Assembly (NCBI RefSeq): GCF_028292365.1
Contig: NZ_JAQGMM010000097.1
Span: 1 to 43,599 of the forward strand
From: Caballeronia sp.
Lineage (GTDB): Bacteria; Pseudomonadota; Gammaproteobacteria; Burkholderiales; Burkholderiaceae
Reading direction: 5' to 3'
Length of the DNA stretch: 43,599 bases
Program-made: the position numbers and the translations under genes
Part shown: positions 26,345 through 34,808 of the stretch, piece after piece
How positions within the stretch are numbered: position 1 is the stretch's first letter
Layout: each line of letters starts with the position of its first letter
The notes under the pieces: model-generated
What the model was told of the DNA's origin: nothing
Seen by the model: only the letters and a program-made list of their open reading frames with translations
Database searches by the model: none

Positions 26345-27594
26345 GCTTGAGGTTTCATCGGCCCGGCGAGCCATTCGCGGCCCTTCAGCATGCCGTTCCA
26401 GTACAGCCACGGAAGGACTGTTGTCTTGAGATGCCACGCGAGGGCGCGCGGCACCGTCGGGTCGAGCGGGAAGGTTGGCAGCAGCTTGCCGCCATAGCCG
26501 AATTCCGCCAGTACGACCTTGCCTTTCTCAACGGTCAGCGGACAGGCGCCGTAGCCGTCGTAGCGTGCGGATAGAGGTTTTTTCTCACGCGCGGCCAGCA
26601 GGTTTTCCGCCACCACCACAATCTGCTTGCGAACGGCTGCGGCCGTTTTTGCGTTGGGTGCTGAGCACGCATCGCCGAGTGCAAAGATGTCCGGATAACG
26701 CGGGTGCACGAGCGTGGCGTGATCGACTTCGCACCAGCCGGCCTTGTCGGCGAGCATGCTTTTGCTGATGACGTCCGGCGGCAGTTGAGGCGGGACGGCA
26801 TGCAGCATGTCGAATGGTTTGTCTACACGCACTACGCCGCCTGCGCTGTCTTTCACGCTGAACGAAGCGATCCGGCGAGCACCGTCCACGCTCACCAGGT
26901 TCGATCCGAACGCAAGCGACGCGTGATAACGCTCGACATACTTCATCAACGACGGCACGAACGCGGGCACTCCGAAAAGCACATCGCCGGCCAGATTGAA
27001 TTCGACGTCGAGTCCATCGAGTACGCCTTGCCTGAGCCAGTGATCGCAAGACAGGTACAGCGCTTTTTGCGGGGCGCCGGCGCATTTGATCGGCATGGCT
27101 GGTTGCGTAAAGATTGCCTTGCCGCGCTTGAGTTCGTTGACGAGCTTCCACGTGTACGGCGCAAGATCGAATCGATAATTCGACGTCACGCCGTTCTCAC
27201 CCAGCGTATCTTCCAGACCTTCGATTTTTTCCCATGCAAGCCGCAGTCCGGGACAGACAATCAGGTGGCGATACCCAACGGCATGCCCATCGTCGAGCCG
27301 GACGAGATGCTGCTCGGGCTCAATCGCGCTCGCACTCGTACACAGCCAATGCGCTCGTTTCGGCATGACCGACGACATGGGCCGCGTGGTGTCGTCTATG
27401 TTGAAAGCACCGCCGCCTACCAGCGTCCACGCGGGCTGATAGAAATGCCGCTCACTCGGCTCGATGATCGCGATGCGAAGATCGGGCCGCCGGCGCAGCA
27501 AGCTTGCTGCCACGCCAATACCCGCAGCGCCGCCGCCAATGACGACCACGTCGAAGGCCTCTGTATTGCCTGAAGATGCTCCATTCGTGCTCAT
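26341..27594 (-). CDS. Sulfide:quinone oxidoreductase, type II (SQOR-like)
   Basis: 417 residues of the FAD/NAD(P)-binding disulfide reductase fold. The FAD Rossmann motif is VVVIGGGAAGIG (residues 16-27). PAMPIKCAGAPQKALYLS, with Cys171, is the signature of the eukaryotic-type SQOR group. Cys114 in LIVCPGLRL and the cysteine of GDACSAPNAKTAAAV are candidates for the other redox positions. The C-terminal PLDPTVPRALAWHLKTTVLPW would bind the membrane. The enzyme oxidises sulfide to a persulfide and passes electrons to ubiquinone at the inner membrane. The ATG at 27594 follows GGGG at seven bases and starts the family region; a longer frame exists but overlaps the upstream gene. It lies 59 bases after the persulfide-dioxygenase-like gene. 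Confidence 0.87.
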   Translation of the reverse strand: MSTNGASSGNTEAFDVVVIGGGAAGIGVAASLLRRRPDLRIAIIEPSERHFYQPAWTLVGGGAFNIDDTTRPMSSVMPKRAHWLCTSASAIEPEQHLVRLDDGHAVGYRHLIVCPGLRLAWEKIEGLEDTLGENGVTSNYRFDLAPYTWKLVNELKRGKAIFTQPAMPIKCAGAPQKALYLSCDHWLRQGVLDGLDVEFNLAGDVLFGVPAFVPSLMKYVERYHASLAFGSNLVSVDGARRIASFSVKDSAGGVVRVDKPFDMLHAVPPQLPPDVISKSMLADKAGWCEVDHATLVHPRYPDIFALGDACSAPNAKTAAAVRKQIVVVAENLLAAREKKPLSARYDGYGACPLTVEKGKVVLAEFGYGGKLLPTFPLDPTVPRALAWHLKTTVLPWLYWNGMLKGREWLAGPMKPQA

Positions 27595-27653
27595 CGCGCT
27601 ACCCCTGCTTCGAAGTTCATTTTCTTCCCCTGCCTGACTGCTTAAAACGTGCT

Positions 27654-28517
27654 TTAAAACGTGTTCAACGGCAGCTTCAGATAACTCACGCCGTTGGATT
27701 CGGCCGGCGGAAAATTGCCCGCGCGGATGTTCAGTTGAATTGAGGGGATGATCAGCGCCGGTGGACCCAGCGTCGCGTCGCGTGCCGTGCGCATGGCGAC
27801 GAATTCGCTGACCGTGATGCCATCGCGGACATGGATGTTTGCTGCGCGCTGTGCAGTGACCGTGGTTTCCCAGCGGGTTTCGCGGCCATCGGGCGGATAG
27901 TCGTGGCACGCAAACAGACGCGTTTGCGGCGGCAGGTCAAGCAGTTTTCCGATCGATGCGTATAACGTGCTGGCGTCGCCGCCGGGGAAATCGCAGCGCG
28001 CCGTGCCAACGTCGGGCATGAACAAGGTGTCGCCCATGAATGCCATGCCGTCGAACACATAGGCGACATCGGCTGGCGTGTGACCGGGAACATGCATGAC
28101 ACGGCCGGTGAGCGCGCCGATCTGGAACGTGTCGCCGTCGGCGAACAAGTGGTCGAAAGGGGCGGGCGACAGTGAGGACATCACGGGTTCAAGATTGAAG
28201 AGCCGCTCGAACACCGACTGCACCGACCGGATGTGTTCGCCGATTGCAATCGCGCCGCCCAGTTGTTTCCGGAGATACGCCGCAGCCGAGATGTGGTCGG
28301 CATGAGCGTGCGTCTCGAGCAGCCACTGCACCCGCAAGTTCTGCTCGTTCACGAAGCGGATCACGCGATCCGCCGAATGCGTCGAGGTGCGGCCGGACTG
28401 AGGTTCATAGTCAAGCACCGCGTCGATGATCGCACAGGGTGATCCCGCTGCCTCATACACCACGTAGGTGATGGTTGAGGTCGCCGGGTCCGGGAATGCT
28501 TCAACGCATGGCGTCAT
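27654..28517 (-). CDS. Metallo-beta-lactamase-fold protein, persulfide dioxygenase (ETHE1/Blh)-like
   Basis: 287 residues. The metal motif THAHADHI places H70, H72, D74 and H75; HVPGHTPADVAYVF gives the next histidine and GDTLFMPDVGTARCDFPGG the bridging aspartate and the arginine region typical of persulfide dioxygenases. CHDYPPDGR near 205 carries the last histidine. Relatives oxidise glutathione persulfide to sulfite and glutathione using iron. GGAG lies seven bases before the ATG at 28517. It is first in the unit with the sulfide:quinone oxidoreductase, whose product it would use, so together they detoxify sulfide. No sulfide-responsive regulator such as BigR or FisR is adjacent in the window. 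Confidence 0.87.
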   Translation of the reverse strand: MTPCVEAFPDPATSTITYVVYEAAGSPCAIIDAVLDYEPQSGRTSTHSADRVIRFVNEQNLRVQWLLETHAHADHISAAAYLRKQLGGAIAIGEHIRSVQSVFERLFNLEPVMSSLSPAPFDHLFADGDTFQIGALTGRVMHVPGHTPADVAYVFDGMAFMGDTLFMPDVGTARCDFPGGDASTLYASIGKLLDLPPQTRLFACHDYPPDGRETRWETTVTAQRAANIHVRDGITVSEFVAMRTARDATLGPPALIIPSIQLNIRAGNFPPAESNGVSYLKLPLNTF

Positions 28518-28532
28518 CGTGTACTCCAAAAA

Positions 28533-29123
28533 TTAACAAAAATCAGCCGGGGTAGCTGTGCAGTAGGTCTCTGCCGCCCGGAAATCCGGCGTCAGCGGCC
28601 GGTCGCGATCGAAGAACGCAACCTTGTCGCGCAACGCAGTGTAAAGACCCGACCCGCGATAACTGGCGAGAGCGTGAAGTCCTGCTGTTGTTGCTTGCGA
28701 AAATCGACGGTCTGGCCCGCGTGAATCAGCTCGAATCAGCGTGATATCCAGCAGCGCGAAGCTGTTGTCGATCTGCTGTTGCACCCGCTCCGCCACGCGC
28801 GGCGCATTGGTCGCAATGTCCTCGATGTCACCCGCGACCGGCAGGTAGTCCATGGATACCGGCATGACCAGTTCCTTGTTTTCCATGGCCGGAGCGACCG
28901 GCGGTTTTTCCATCGCGCCGAAAGCGTGCACGGTTTGATCGGTGCCGAGAAAGCGCGACAAGCCAGTCATGTGCGGATCGTTCTGCTTGATGATACGTTG
29001 CGCCGACGCCAACGAGTTATGAGCCAGGACAAGGCCCGTCTCTTCGAACGACAAGACCCACGGCAACAGTTAAAAATTCGCGCTTGGCAGCACCGCGCCG
29101 GACACGCCTTTGGCCTTCATCAT
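28533..29123 (-). pseudogene. Aromatic amino-acid ammonia-lyase remnant (C-terminal part)
   Basis: The frame from 29066 to 28533 reads as the C-terminal part of the histidine/phenylalanine/tyrosine ammonia-lyase family: NDPHMTGLSRFLG, TVHAFGAMEKPPVAPAMENK, then VMPVSMDYLPVAGDIEDIATNA and a closing DRDRPLTPDF. Upstream in the same frame, after a TAA at 29072-29070, GVSGAVLPSANF continues the family sequence (compare the loop ending in GNF of histidine ammonia-lyases). The N-terminal domain with the MIO-forming ASG and the catalytic tyrosine loop is absent. So the gene is truncated and also carries a nonsense codon. It ends 16 bases before the persulfide-dioxygenase-like gene. Confidence 0.75.
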
Positions 29124-29759
29124 TGACCTTCATATAACCGCGCGATTTCTGCGCGTGCGTCGAGTACGACGTGACGCCGACGGCGACGCGGGGGGTGTCG
29201 TCCGACCATCCGCGAGCTGGACGCGGTGCCGGCGCAGGCGGTTGGACGCTAACGAACGGGCCCGAGGCCGTAGCGTTCACCCGCTGTGAATCCTGCTGCC
29301 GCGAGGACGCATCTTTGAGCGGCATGTGCCGGGTGCGTAAAGGTAAAGGTGAAGGCAAAGGCGAAGGCAATGGATCCCGAGTATTCCGGCGGGAGCCATT
29401 TGCGTATTGGAAGACCGTTTTAACGACGCCCGCTGCTTCCGTCACAGCGTAATTCCACGCGAGCCACGCGGCTTAGCCAATAGCAACTGACGGTTGCCTG
29501 CCCGACGATCTCACCCATCTGAAAAAACGTCTGCGGCATTGACCCTCGACGCTCAAGTCCGAATCTCCCTGTGCCGATAAACAAACATGGCGGGCGGCAA
29601 CTGATTTAAGCAGCCGCTGCAAATCAGTGGTGATCAATCTGGCGCTATTCCCGTTGCGACAAAGTGTTGCGATTTTGCCGACAACCCTCCCAAACGGGCG
29701 ATCCAGGCATACAGTTAAAGTGTTTTATCAAGTTCAGGTTGCGGTGCGGGAGGTGTGTG
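29124..29759. other. Non-coding accessory stretch with hexamer repeats
   Basis: No gene is supportable in 636 bases. Reading frames exist on both strands around 29017-29452, but they are proline/arginine-rich with no fold. The tract RAAGGY (five hexamers at 29339-29368) lies in it. It may be a decayed relative of the ammonia-lyase locus or a dispersed intergenic element. Confidence 0.5.
29339..29368. repeat. Five tandem hexamers RAAGGY
   Basis: Consecutive copies AAAGGT, AAAGGT, GAAGGC, AAAGGC, GAAGGC form a purine-rich simple repeat inside sequence with no supportable gene. Confidence 0.8.
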
Positions 29760-29972
29760 ATGAAGCGCAGGACAGCTAGGCAACTTGTTGCTCAACTGGC
29801 AGATTTAAATCATCTCGCGCGGTGTAGCGCACTGAGGGCGGCGGCGGTCAGCAGGACCATAACTCAAAGCTCGGATAAAGAAACGGGGCGGACCGCGGAC
29901 AGCAGCAAGCCCGCGCGAGACGAAGTCGAGCAGGCGTCATTTGCCGGAGCAGCACATGAAATCCACGCATGA
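29760..29972 (+). CDS. Small hypothetical protein
   Basis: 70 residues beginning MKRRTARQLVAQLADLNHLARC. The ATG has GGGAGG six bases upstream, better than most starts in the window. The protein is basic and helical at the N-terminus and acidic with many Ser/Thr at the C-terminus, with no membrane segment or known motif. It overlaps the next gene by 17 bases, suggesting one transcript. Function unknown. Confidence 0.5.
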   Translation: MKRRTARQLVAQLADLNHLARCSALRAAAVSRTITQSSDKETGRTADSSKPARDEVEQASFAGAAHEIHA

Positions 29973-30210
29973 ATATTCCCTACGGACACAAGTCGACAAA
30001 TGGTTGGCTCCCGGTCTCTCGACACAGGTTCGGGTCACCGAGTTCAGCCGCACGCGTTTAGGCGGAAGACGATATGTGTGTGTAGAAACCGCGTTGCCGC
30101 TCGGATCTCGCGCGCTGCTTTTCTTCCGACATGACGACGGCTGCTGGTGCGTATTTCCCCCGGCGGTGGATCGACCTAATATGATGATGGGACGTTTCAC
30201 CGAACATTGA
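29956..30210 (+). CDS. Small hypothetical protein
   Basis: 84 residues with GGAG six bases before the ATG. The sequence KWLAPGLSTQVRVTEFSRT, RRYVCVETALPLGS, LLFFRHDDGCWCVFPP alternates strands and aromatic residues, like a small beta-rich domain. I recall similar conserved hypothetical proteins in Burkholderiaceae but no assigned role. It is likely coupled to the preceding ORF by their overlap. Confidence 0.6.
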   Translation: MKSTHEYSLRTQVDKWLAPGLSTQVRVTEFSRTRLGGRRYVCVETALPLGSRALLFFRHDDGCWCVFPPAVDRPNMMMGRFTEH

Positions 30211-30491
30211 CCGGCGTTTTATACGTTTTGATGGACGCGCCAATAGTTCGGGATGCTTATTTCGTTGACCTGTTTGTGTTAAATCAGTGACCACCGGACG
30301 GCGGCGGTTCATAACGCGACAAGCTGATAAGTGGAAAAAAGGAGGGTTATGCCAGAAACAACAACATCTTTATACGCCAACCCCCTTATTTAGCGGAAGC
30401 GGATAAGCCCATGTCGCCGCGCGAGTGCGCGTTTGACCCCCAAGCTGCCGACTTTCCGTGAACTTAAAAGTCCAACGTTGGGAGAGTCACC

Positions 30492-30629
30492 ATGTACATC
30501 GGGCTGCTTGTCTCACAGGTTCGGCAGGTTCGGGAAGTCCACTATCATCCGGACGAAGAGGTGTCGACGGAAGTTGCGCCCCCGCGCCGGCTCGCGTTCT
30601 GGCAAAGAATCAGGCGCTTGTTCGCGTGA
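30492..30629 (+). CDS. Very small basic protein (45 residues)
   Basis: The ORF starts MYIGLLVSQVRQVREVHYHP and ends RLAFWQRIRRLFA. GGGAG lies eight bases before the ATG. The C-terminal amphipathic, tryptophan-containing basic helix resembles the ends of small Burkholderia proteins with FWQR motifs, which I recall without knowing a function. It could bind the inner membrane. It is too short for most gene finders, so expression is the question. Confidence 0.5.
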   Translation: MYIGLLVSQVRQVREVHYHPDEEVSTEVAPPRRLAFWQRIRRLFA

Positions 30630-30747
30630 AGGTTGCCTGCGGGAGAGTCGTTTACTGGGTAATAAAAGAGTATTAAACCGTCGCAGCGATGCTTGCAAAA
30701 GCCGTTTCCAACCACCGGGAAGAAACGTATTCGCTGCGACGTTCAGT

Positions 30748-30939
30748 TTACTGGGCCGAGTTCGACGCCTTGCACTCGCTATTGGCGTCCGGCGATTGCC
30801 GCGGGTGGTCCCGTTCGTATTTCTCGTTCTGTTGAACCACGCGGTCCAGCGCCCTTGGACCATCGGCTTGAGCGGCAAACGAAACGGCGGGCAGGATCAG
30901 GACCGAAGTGGCGATGACCACGGACATAAGCTGTTTCAT
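30748..30939 (-). CDS. Small secreted protein, DUF4148-like
   Basis: 63 residues: a signal peptide (MKQLMSVVIATSVLILPAVSFA, cut before AQA) and a charged mature part (LDRVVQQNEKYERDHPRQSP). GGGAG lies six bases before the ATG at 30939. The signal sequence and short charged tail recall the DUF4148 proteins common in Burkholderia, but the usual 'L.xLExAGY' core is not complete, so this is a weak match. Periplasmic; function unknown. Confidence 0.65.
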   Translation of the reverse strand: MKQLMSVVIATSVLILPAVSFAAQADGPRALDRVVQQNEKYERDHPRQSPDANSECKASNSAQ

Positions 30940-31188
30940 GATGGACTCCCGGACCACGCGTTTGATGCAAAGCGTTGCGCGAGTCGAAGAAGATAACGAC
31001 GCGGCCACCCTTGCACGCCAAGCGGTATAAACAGGAGAAATAGCCATGCAAAACATTGAACGATCCCATCGTCCATGATGACGCCTGTGTACGGCCGCTA
31101 TGACAAGAGTAGACGGAAATACATAACGAAACACGAGTAAATATCCGGCGAGCCGGACGAATGCACTGCTCGGGAATGGACAAACTGG

Positions 31189-32532
31189 TTACCCGGCATC
31201 TTCGGCGAGCTCAGGTCGCAGCATGACGCGGCCCAATAGCTTGCGGGCCTGATCCGTCTGGACATGCTCAAAAGCATCCTCGAAGTCATCCAGCTCGTGA
31301 GCGCCAAGTCCGACATCCGGCATAACGGCCATTCGCCGCCAGTCCATCACCGCGTTCAGGACTTCCCCAAGGATCATCCGGGCCTGTGCGTCGGATAGTG
31401 AAAAATAGGCGCACGTATCCAGAAGCATCTGGACCGATTCGATAGGACCCGCATCTTCAGTGAGCCAGGTCTTGGACTCTCGTACTTTGCCGGGCATCGG
31501 GTTCACGTCGAACGCCGGCGAAATGCGCCACAGGCCGTTGCCGTCATATAGAAAACCGAGGTTCTGCAGATGGTCGTCGGTGTTGGTGATGAGCAGGTTG
31601 AAAACCAGGCGGCGCCATAACTCTCGCGCGTCGTCGTCCGGATGCGAGCACTTTTGCTGCATGACATCGACGATCTCGGTGTAGGCGTGGACATTCTGCC
31701 GCGAGGCCTGAAGCATGGATGCAGCCGAAAGATAAGGGATGCGCAGGTCGCCGTCCTCCCGGTCAAACCGTTCGATGATGGCGACCGGCGTGTCGTTGAG
31801 CGTGACGCACCGGGCGTTGGCGGTCGTTATGCCCGCTTGGCGCGCGAGCTTGAGCGCCAGCACTTCGGCCCGGGTGACATTGATCGTGTCATTGACGCTC
31901 GGAAACTTGCCGATGGCGAGCTTGCCGTTTTCATCGAGTACGGTGCATTTGGGCCGCATCCCGCCGAGCGAGGTGCCTTTGCCTTGCAAGTAGCGCAGGT
32001 CCTCGGCGGTTTCCCGGGTCGTCTCGACCGCGCGCGTGGCCTTGTACATGCGTTCAAGTTCGATTATTGGCGGCGTTGTGCGCCGGCCTTCATCAACCGT
32101 CCTCAGATAGATTTCTTCGTTGCAAAGGCGAAGCGCGCCGATGCGGCTGAAATCGTCCACTGCACACAGATAGTCGAGTTCGTTCAGCGGTAGCAGGCGG
32201 GGATTGTCCTTGCGTGCCTTGGCGTGGATACGGTTGATGACACGACGCCCCCATGCGTCAGGGGCCGTGTCGGCCAATGCGAAGTGAAACACTGAATCCA
32301 CGGGGTTCGGTGCCCGACGCGGCTGATAGCCAGGTTCTAGGGGCAGGTCGGGAGAGATTTCGAACCGTTCCGGATTGGCCAGCCAGTTCTCGTCATAAGC
32401 GAACTGTGACACTTCGCGCCGCCCTTGGCTTACGTAGTTCAGATGGCCGACAAGCGTACCGGCGGCCCCGATGTGAACCTCCAGGGCGGTACTGATACCG
32501 GGCTTTCCCGACCTGGCAGGTTTGCTTTTCAT
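31189..32532 (-). CDS. hipA: HipA-family Ser/Thr kinase toxin
   Basis: 447 residues. The N-terminal subdomain (LEVHIGAAGTLVGHLNYV) is followed by the kinase core: the P-loop-like GKGTSLGGMRPK, the ATP-anchoring KFP, VAIIERFDRE, then LLITNTDDHLQNLGFLYD with the catalytic aspartate and asparagine, and FDVNPMPG as the magnesium aspartate loop. HipA toxins phosphorylate glutamyl-tRNA synthetase or related targets and promote dormancy. The gene begins 12 bases after hipB. Its own ribosome site is weak, so translation is probably coupled to hipB. All catalytic motifs are intact. Confidence 0.92.
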   Translation of the reverse strand: MKSKPARSGKPGISTALEVHIGAAGTLVGHLNYVSQGRREVSQFAYDENWLANPERFEISPDLPLEPGYQPRRAPNPVDSVFHFALADTAPDAWGRRVINRIHAKARKDNPRLLPLNELDYLCAVDDFSRIGALRLCNEEIYLRTVDEGRRTTPPIIELERMYKATRAVETTRETAEDLRYLQGKGTSLGGMRPKCTVLDENGKLAIGKFPSVNDTINVTRAEVLALKLARQAGITTANARCVTLNDTPVAIIERFDREDGDLRIPYLSAASMLQASRQNVHAYTEIVDVMQQKCSHPDDDARELWRRLVFNLLITNTDDHLQNLGFLYDGNGLWRISPAFDVNPMPGKVRESKTWLTEDAGPIESVQMLLDTCAYFSLSDAQARMILGEVLNAVMDWRRMAVMPDVGLGAHELDDFEDAFEHVQTDQARKLLGRVMLRPELAEDAG

Positions 32533-32544
32533 TCACTTATGCCG

Positions 32545-32913
32545 TTAGAACGCTTTGGTGGTTTTCTTCGCGGCTCTCACCCGCTGCGGCAGCTTTTCAT
32601 CCATCAATGCGAGGCCGATATCGTCCTGGCCGCTGTCGAGAAGATCATTGAGCCGCTGCAGTTCACCGAAAAAATGAAGTGCGCGCACGAGGAAATGCAA
32701 TTGCACGTGCGGATCGCCGTTCTCCATGCGCTTGACTGTATTAAGTCCAGCACCAATGCGCGAGGCGAGCGCCTGCTGCGTCAACCCTCTGCGGCGGCGC
32801 GCGCGATTCAGGTCTTCACCAAGCTTCGTGAGCGTCCGTTGCACCGGGATGGGAAGCGGTTTCCCGGCTTTACGGCCTTCAGCAGGGCTCTTAAAGGATT
32901 TAGTAGACTCCAT
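32545..32913 (-). CDS. hipB: HipB-like XRE-family antitoxin
   Basis: 122 residues. The middle holds a Cro/C1 helix-turn-helix: LTKLGEDLNRARRRRGLTQQALASRIGAGLNTVKRMENGDPHV. The N-terminal ~30 residues are basic (SPAEGRKAGKPLPIP), and the C-terminus is short. HipB neutralises HipA and represses the operon. The ATG at 32913 is chosen because the -10 element TATAAT (32921-32926) overlaps the earlier ATG at 32922, and the predicted transcript starts at or next to the 32913 ATG. That makes the message leaderless. Confidence 0.88.
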   Translation of the reverse strand: MESTKSFKSPAEGRKAGKPLPIPVQRTLTKLGEDLNRARRRRGLTQQALASRIGAGLNTVKRMENGDPHVQLHFLVRALHFFGELQRLNDLLDSGQDDIGLALMDEKLPQRVRAAKKTTKAF

Positions 32914-32920
32914 ACGGACC

Positions 32921-32949
32921 ATTATAGCAATGTGAAGGCAATATGACAG
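32921..32949 (-). promoter_or_regulatory. hipBA promoter, predicted leaderless
   Basis: On the minus strand, -35 CTGTCA (32949-32944) and -10 TATAAT (32926-32921) are separated by 17 bases. Start of transcription seven or eight bases past the -10 falls at 32914-32913, on the A of the hipB ATG. Confidence 0.65.
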
Positions 32950-33313
32950 GTTAATTGATTTAAAAGCCCTTGTATGAGCTATAAAGTAAGATTATGTTCC
33001 TTATGAGGGCCTTTATAGGGATATCAGCATTCGACGACAGTGCTGTCACCAGCACGATTGCGTTTTTGACATCAAATGGTTTTATCAAGAACGCGACGAC
33101 ACCTGATCCCCAATCCAGATCCGCGAATGATCTGCTTCCGTTGCACCTCGACAGATCGTTTCGTTTTTCCCGAGGCAGGTTTCGTTAGTCTGCAATTAAA
33201 AGAAAACGTCATTGAAAAAAACGTGAGCGCGTGTTTAAGTGCCCGCTGAACGTCGTATTTCTCGCTCGCCACGAGCGTCACGCGACGGACCTTGGCCGCC
33301 AACGTGAATATCA
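32927..33313. other. AT-rich intergenic stretch
   Basis: This divergent region upstream of hipB and setB-like genes is noticeably AT-richer than its neighbours. An ORF from ATG 32994 to 33188 (64 codons) exists but has no good ribosome site or recognisable fold, so I leave it out. Confidence 0.4.
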
Positions 33314-34608
33314 ATGAACGCCGTATTCAAGACTTTTCTCGCGCTGATCCGTCTTCCCGGTTATCCCGGCATTTCCCTCGCGATGTTCCTGTCAGGTATT
33401 GCATCCTCATTCGCGGTGCCCTATACCTCGTTGTTCGGCGCGACCGAGGCGCACATGACGCCGGTTCGCTAGGCATTTTCATGACACTGACCGCGGTGAG
33501 CAGTGTGATCGTGAGTACCTATCTCGGTCGTATCGCCGATCGCCGGACCGATAAAAAACGCATCGTGCTACTGTCCATCGCGGGGTCGGCGCTGGGTTAC
33601 GCATTGCTGTGCGTCACGCGCAACTACGTGTTGCTGACAATCTTCGGCTGTGTCTTCCTGAGCATCGGCGCGGCAGTGTTTCCGCAACTTTTCACGTTCG
33701 GCAAGGCGAGGCTGCACGCGGAAGGCATCGAACATACTGAACTGCCGATGGCGACTTTGCGCACCACGCTTTCCTGCGCATGGGTGTTTGGCCCGGCGGT
33801 GGGCGCAATCGTGCTGGGTGTATCGGGGTTTAACGGACTGTTTTTGTCGGCGGCCGGCGCGTTTGCGGTGGCTGGTTTCATCGTGCTGTGCATGCGCGAA
33901 CCCAAGGCCTACGACACCTTCGAAGCCGCCGATAAAACCACCAGCGAAATTCCACCCCAAGGCAAAAACGCTCATGTATATGCGGCGCTGGTGAGCTTTA
34001 CGCTGATCGGCATGGGCTCGGCGATCGCGACCATCATGCTGCCGGTGCTGATTGTCGACCAGTTGCACGGCACGACCGCGCACGTCGCGCAGATGGTCGG
34101 CCTCGGCGCGTTCGCCGAGATTCCGATGATGCTCCTGCTCGGCGGCGCTTCCCGGCGCATCAACAAGGCGAACATGATCGCGTTCGCCTCGCTGTCGCAT
34201 ATCGTATATTTCGCGGGCATCGCGCTCGCGCCAAACCTCTGGGTGCTCGTGCCGCTGCAGATCCTGAACGCCGTCGTGGTCGCAGTGACGTCGTGTCTTG
34301 GCATGTCGTACTTTCAAGAGTTGATGCCCGGCGCACTGGCCCGGGCGACCACCCTGTTTTTCAACACCATGCGCACCGGCTCCGTGCTGGCAGGCGTGGC
34401 ATCGGGATTCGTGGCGGCGACGTGGGGGTATCGTGCGGTGTTCGTGTTTTGCGTGTTGCTGGCGTCTACTGCGTCCGTTGTATTGTTCATATTCAACTAT
34501 CAACGAGGTGCGAAGATTTTCTTCGATCCCACGCTGGAACCCGTTGATGAGAGCAACGCGGTTACCACGGTCGTCGCCGTTGGCGAGCGATCGGAAACCG
34601 CGTCATAA
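33314..34608 (+). pseudogene. SetA/SetB-like sugar-efflux MFS transporter, frameshifted
   Basis: The first frame, from ATG 33314, reads FKTFLALIRLPGYPGISLAM, FLSGIASSFAVPYTSLFG and EAHMTPVR, then stops at TAG 33470. The other frame continues LGIFMTLTAVSSVIVSTYLGRIADRRTDKK and nine further helices to 34608. Joining HMTPVR to LGIFMTL, as in Set efflux transporters, needs one more C in CGCTAGGC; a one-base deletion explains it. The product would export sugars or toxic sugar analogues. It may be a true pseudogene, a sequencing error, or be rescued by frameshifting; the rest of the frame has no further lesion, so the loss is recent. Confidence 0.75.
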
Positions 34609-34628
34609 CGTATTGTTGACGAGACGAT

Positions 34629-34808
34629 TTAGACCGGGTGCCCGTCCGGCGGCGCATCGGGATGCTGCGGCTCCTCCGGCCGATGCCCGGGCGAGGGCGG
34701 CGAGAGCGGATCGGCCTCGGGGTCGCGGTTTGGATCGGCGAGCGGGTCGGGAATCGGGTTGCTCTGCATGTTGTATGTCGTGGGCTGCAGGATGTTCATA
34801 GGGTTCAT
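34629..34808 (-). CDS. Small proline- and aspartate-rich protein
   Basis: 59 residues, starting MNPMNILQPTTYNMQSN and then repeats of DP and PP (PDPLADPNRDPEADPLSPPS). GAGGCCACTC precedes the ATG. It is acidic, disordered and without a signal peptide. It could be a real small gene of the genus, as its start and codon pattern suggest, but no function is known. Confidence 0.45.
   Translation of the reverse strand: MNPMNILQPTTYNMQSNPIPDPLADPNRDPEADPLSPPSPGHRPEEPQHPDAPPDGHPV

Noticed and set aside
26124-26429. 101-codon plus-strand frame
   Set aside because: Antisense to the end of the sulfide:quinone oxidoreductase gene and the coupled small membrane frame; no ribosome site.
29017-29445. 142-codon minus-strand frame including SPLPSPLPL and RPARGWSDDTPR
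   Set aside because: Proline/arginine-rich, overlaps the lyase remnant in another frame and contains the hexamer tract; probably non-coding.
30349-30393. 14-codon ORF after AAAAAAGGAGG
   Set aside because: Spacing to the ATG is only three bases and no following gene justifies a leader peptide; kept only as part of the small-gene observation.
32994-33188. 64-codon plus-strand ORF in an AT-rich gap
   Set aside because: Good start codon but no ribosome site and no recognisable features; not enough to call.
33568-34503. 311-codon minus-strand frame
   Set aside because: It is antisense to the efflux transporter and has the His/Arg-rich composition of a shadow.
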